Source of the DNA: Prevotella sp.
GTDB taxonomy: Bacteria > Bacteroidota > Bacteroidia > Bacteroidales > Bacteroidaceae
Length of the DNA stretch: 32,420 nt
Direction: 5' to 3'
Assembly: GCA_017458195.1 (NCBI GenBank)
Contig: JAFTGI010000101.1
Span: 1-32,420 of the forward strand
Position 1 is the first letter of the stretch, and every line of letters starts with the position of its first letter. Both the position numbers and the translations under genes were made by a program. Below are positions 32,400 to 32,420 of the stretch, piece by piece. The notes below the pieces were generated by a model that made no database searches, was not told where the DNA came from, and was given only the letters and a program-made list of their open reading frames with translations.

Positions 32400-32420
32400 G
32401 AGCCCCCCCTTCTGCCCCCG
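32400..32420. repeat. Partial third copy of the G/C-rich repeat
   Basis: AGCCCCCCCTTCTGCCCCCG matches the core of the left copy at 31179-31197 with one difference. It is also in the uvrA reading frame (KGAPPSAP) and is cut by the window edge. Confidence 0.75.

Larger units (their letters stand above)
30633..32420 (+). pseudogene. uvrA: UvrA excinuclease subunit A, frameshifted; 3' end outside window
   Basis: UvrA recognises bulky DNA lesions in nucleotide excision repair. The first ABC half starts MNDYIEIKGARVNNLKNVDV with Walker A GVSGSGKSS (32-40). A single CxxC pair is visible in ACPECQGFG (about residue 298). The frame ends at 31904 in a short nonsense tail (CPRVTARA). The family sequence resumes in another frame from 31886 (CHGTRLKPEADYVKI), continuing with LSGGESQRI, LYILDEPSIGLHLRDT and VVVVEHDEE to the window end. 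A one-base deletion near 31885 explains this: CPRC-HGTRL is restored by one added base. An extra G/C-rich element is inserted in frame at 31167-31302. It is either a real pseudogene or a sequence error. Confidence 0.9.

Overview
The window looks like chromosomal DNA from a member of the Bacteroidales, most likely a Prevotella-type genome. This is an inference from several things seen together. Promoters carry the Bacteroidetes -7 box TAnnTTTG, in four cases with a TTG exactly 20 bp upstream. FeoA and FeoB are fused. Prolyl-tRNA synthetase is of the archaeal/eukaryotic type and ends in Tyr. There are several Gfo/Idh/MocA oxidoreductases, a DUF4421 barrel, and a type of HTH regulator typical of that phylum. 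Genes are G+C-rich and intergenic gaps are short and A/T-rich. No rRNA, tRNA, phage, IS element or CRISPR array was recognised, and no stretch over 300 bp lacks a gene.

Layout. 1-1076 (+): 3' part of proS. 1084-1188: a five-unit palindromic array between convergent proS and menA. 1186-2079 (-) menA and 2155-2796 (+) an HD-domain protein, diverging from one shared, mirror-symmetric promoter region. 2784-6278 (-): lepA, a Crp/Fnr regulator, an RluA-family pseudouridine synthase and an unlisted 50-residue membrane protein. 6393-6776 (+): a small lipoprotein. 6789-10280 (-): pheT, yebC (interrupted by an in-frame TAG) and a four-cysteine TSCPD protein. 10352-14182 (-): two secreted-type Gfo/Idh/MocA proteins with a small membrane protein between them, then an ApbE-like flavin transferase. 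14274-17498 (-): membrane-tethered HTH regulator, NfeD, SPFH/stomatin protein and mnmA. 17597-22184 (-): a third Gfo/Idh/MocA, DUF4421, DUF1460, truA and an EamA transporter. 22274-23215 (+): a polytopic membrane protein whose last codons are made of the second palindromic array. 23190-23384: two arrays of two sequence families. 23411-29107 (-): feoAB, then pfkA, a NhaD-like antiporter, an OmpH/Skp-like lipoprotein and a 71-residue membrane protein. 29176-32420 (+): pepD and uvrA, the latter frameshifted and running off the window.

Most genes are housekeeping: translation (proS, lepA, pheT), tRNA/rRNA modification (mnmA, truA, rluA-like), menaquinone synthesis, glycolysis, ferrous iron uptake and DNA repair. 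The gene content itself is ordinary.

The unusual signal is in the repeats. Three arrays share one architecture: a 17-bp dyad made of 6-bp arm, 5-bp centre and 6-bp arm, then a 5-bp spacer, giving an exact 22-bp period. Two unrelated arm sequences (GAAAAG/CTTTTC and GTACAT/ATGTAC) are used with a shared centre (CGCCG). All lie where two genes converge, and two overlap gene ends. A second repeat family, G/C-rich and palindromic, is inserted in frame inside uvrA. Two genes (yebC and uvrA) carry single-base lesions that could be real or sequence errors.
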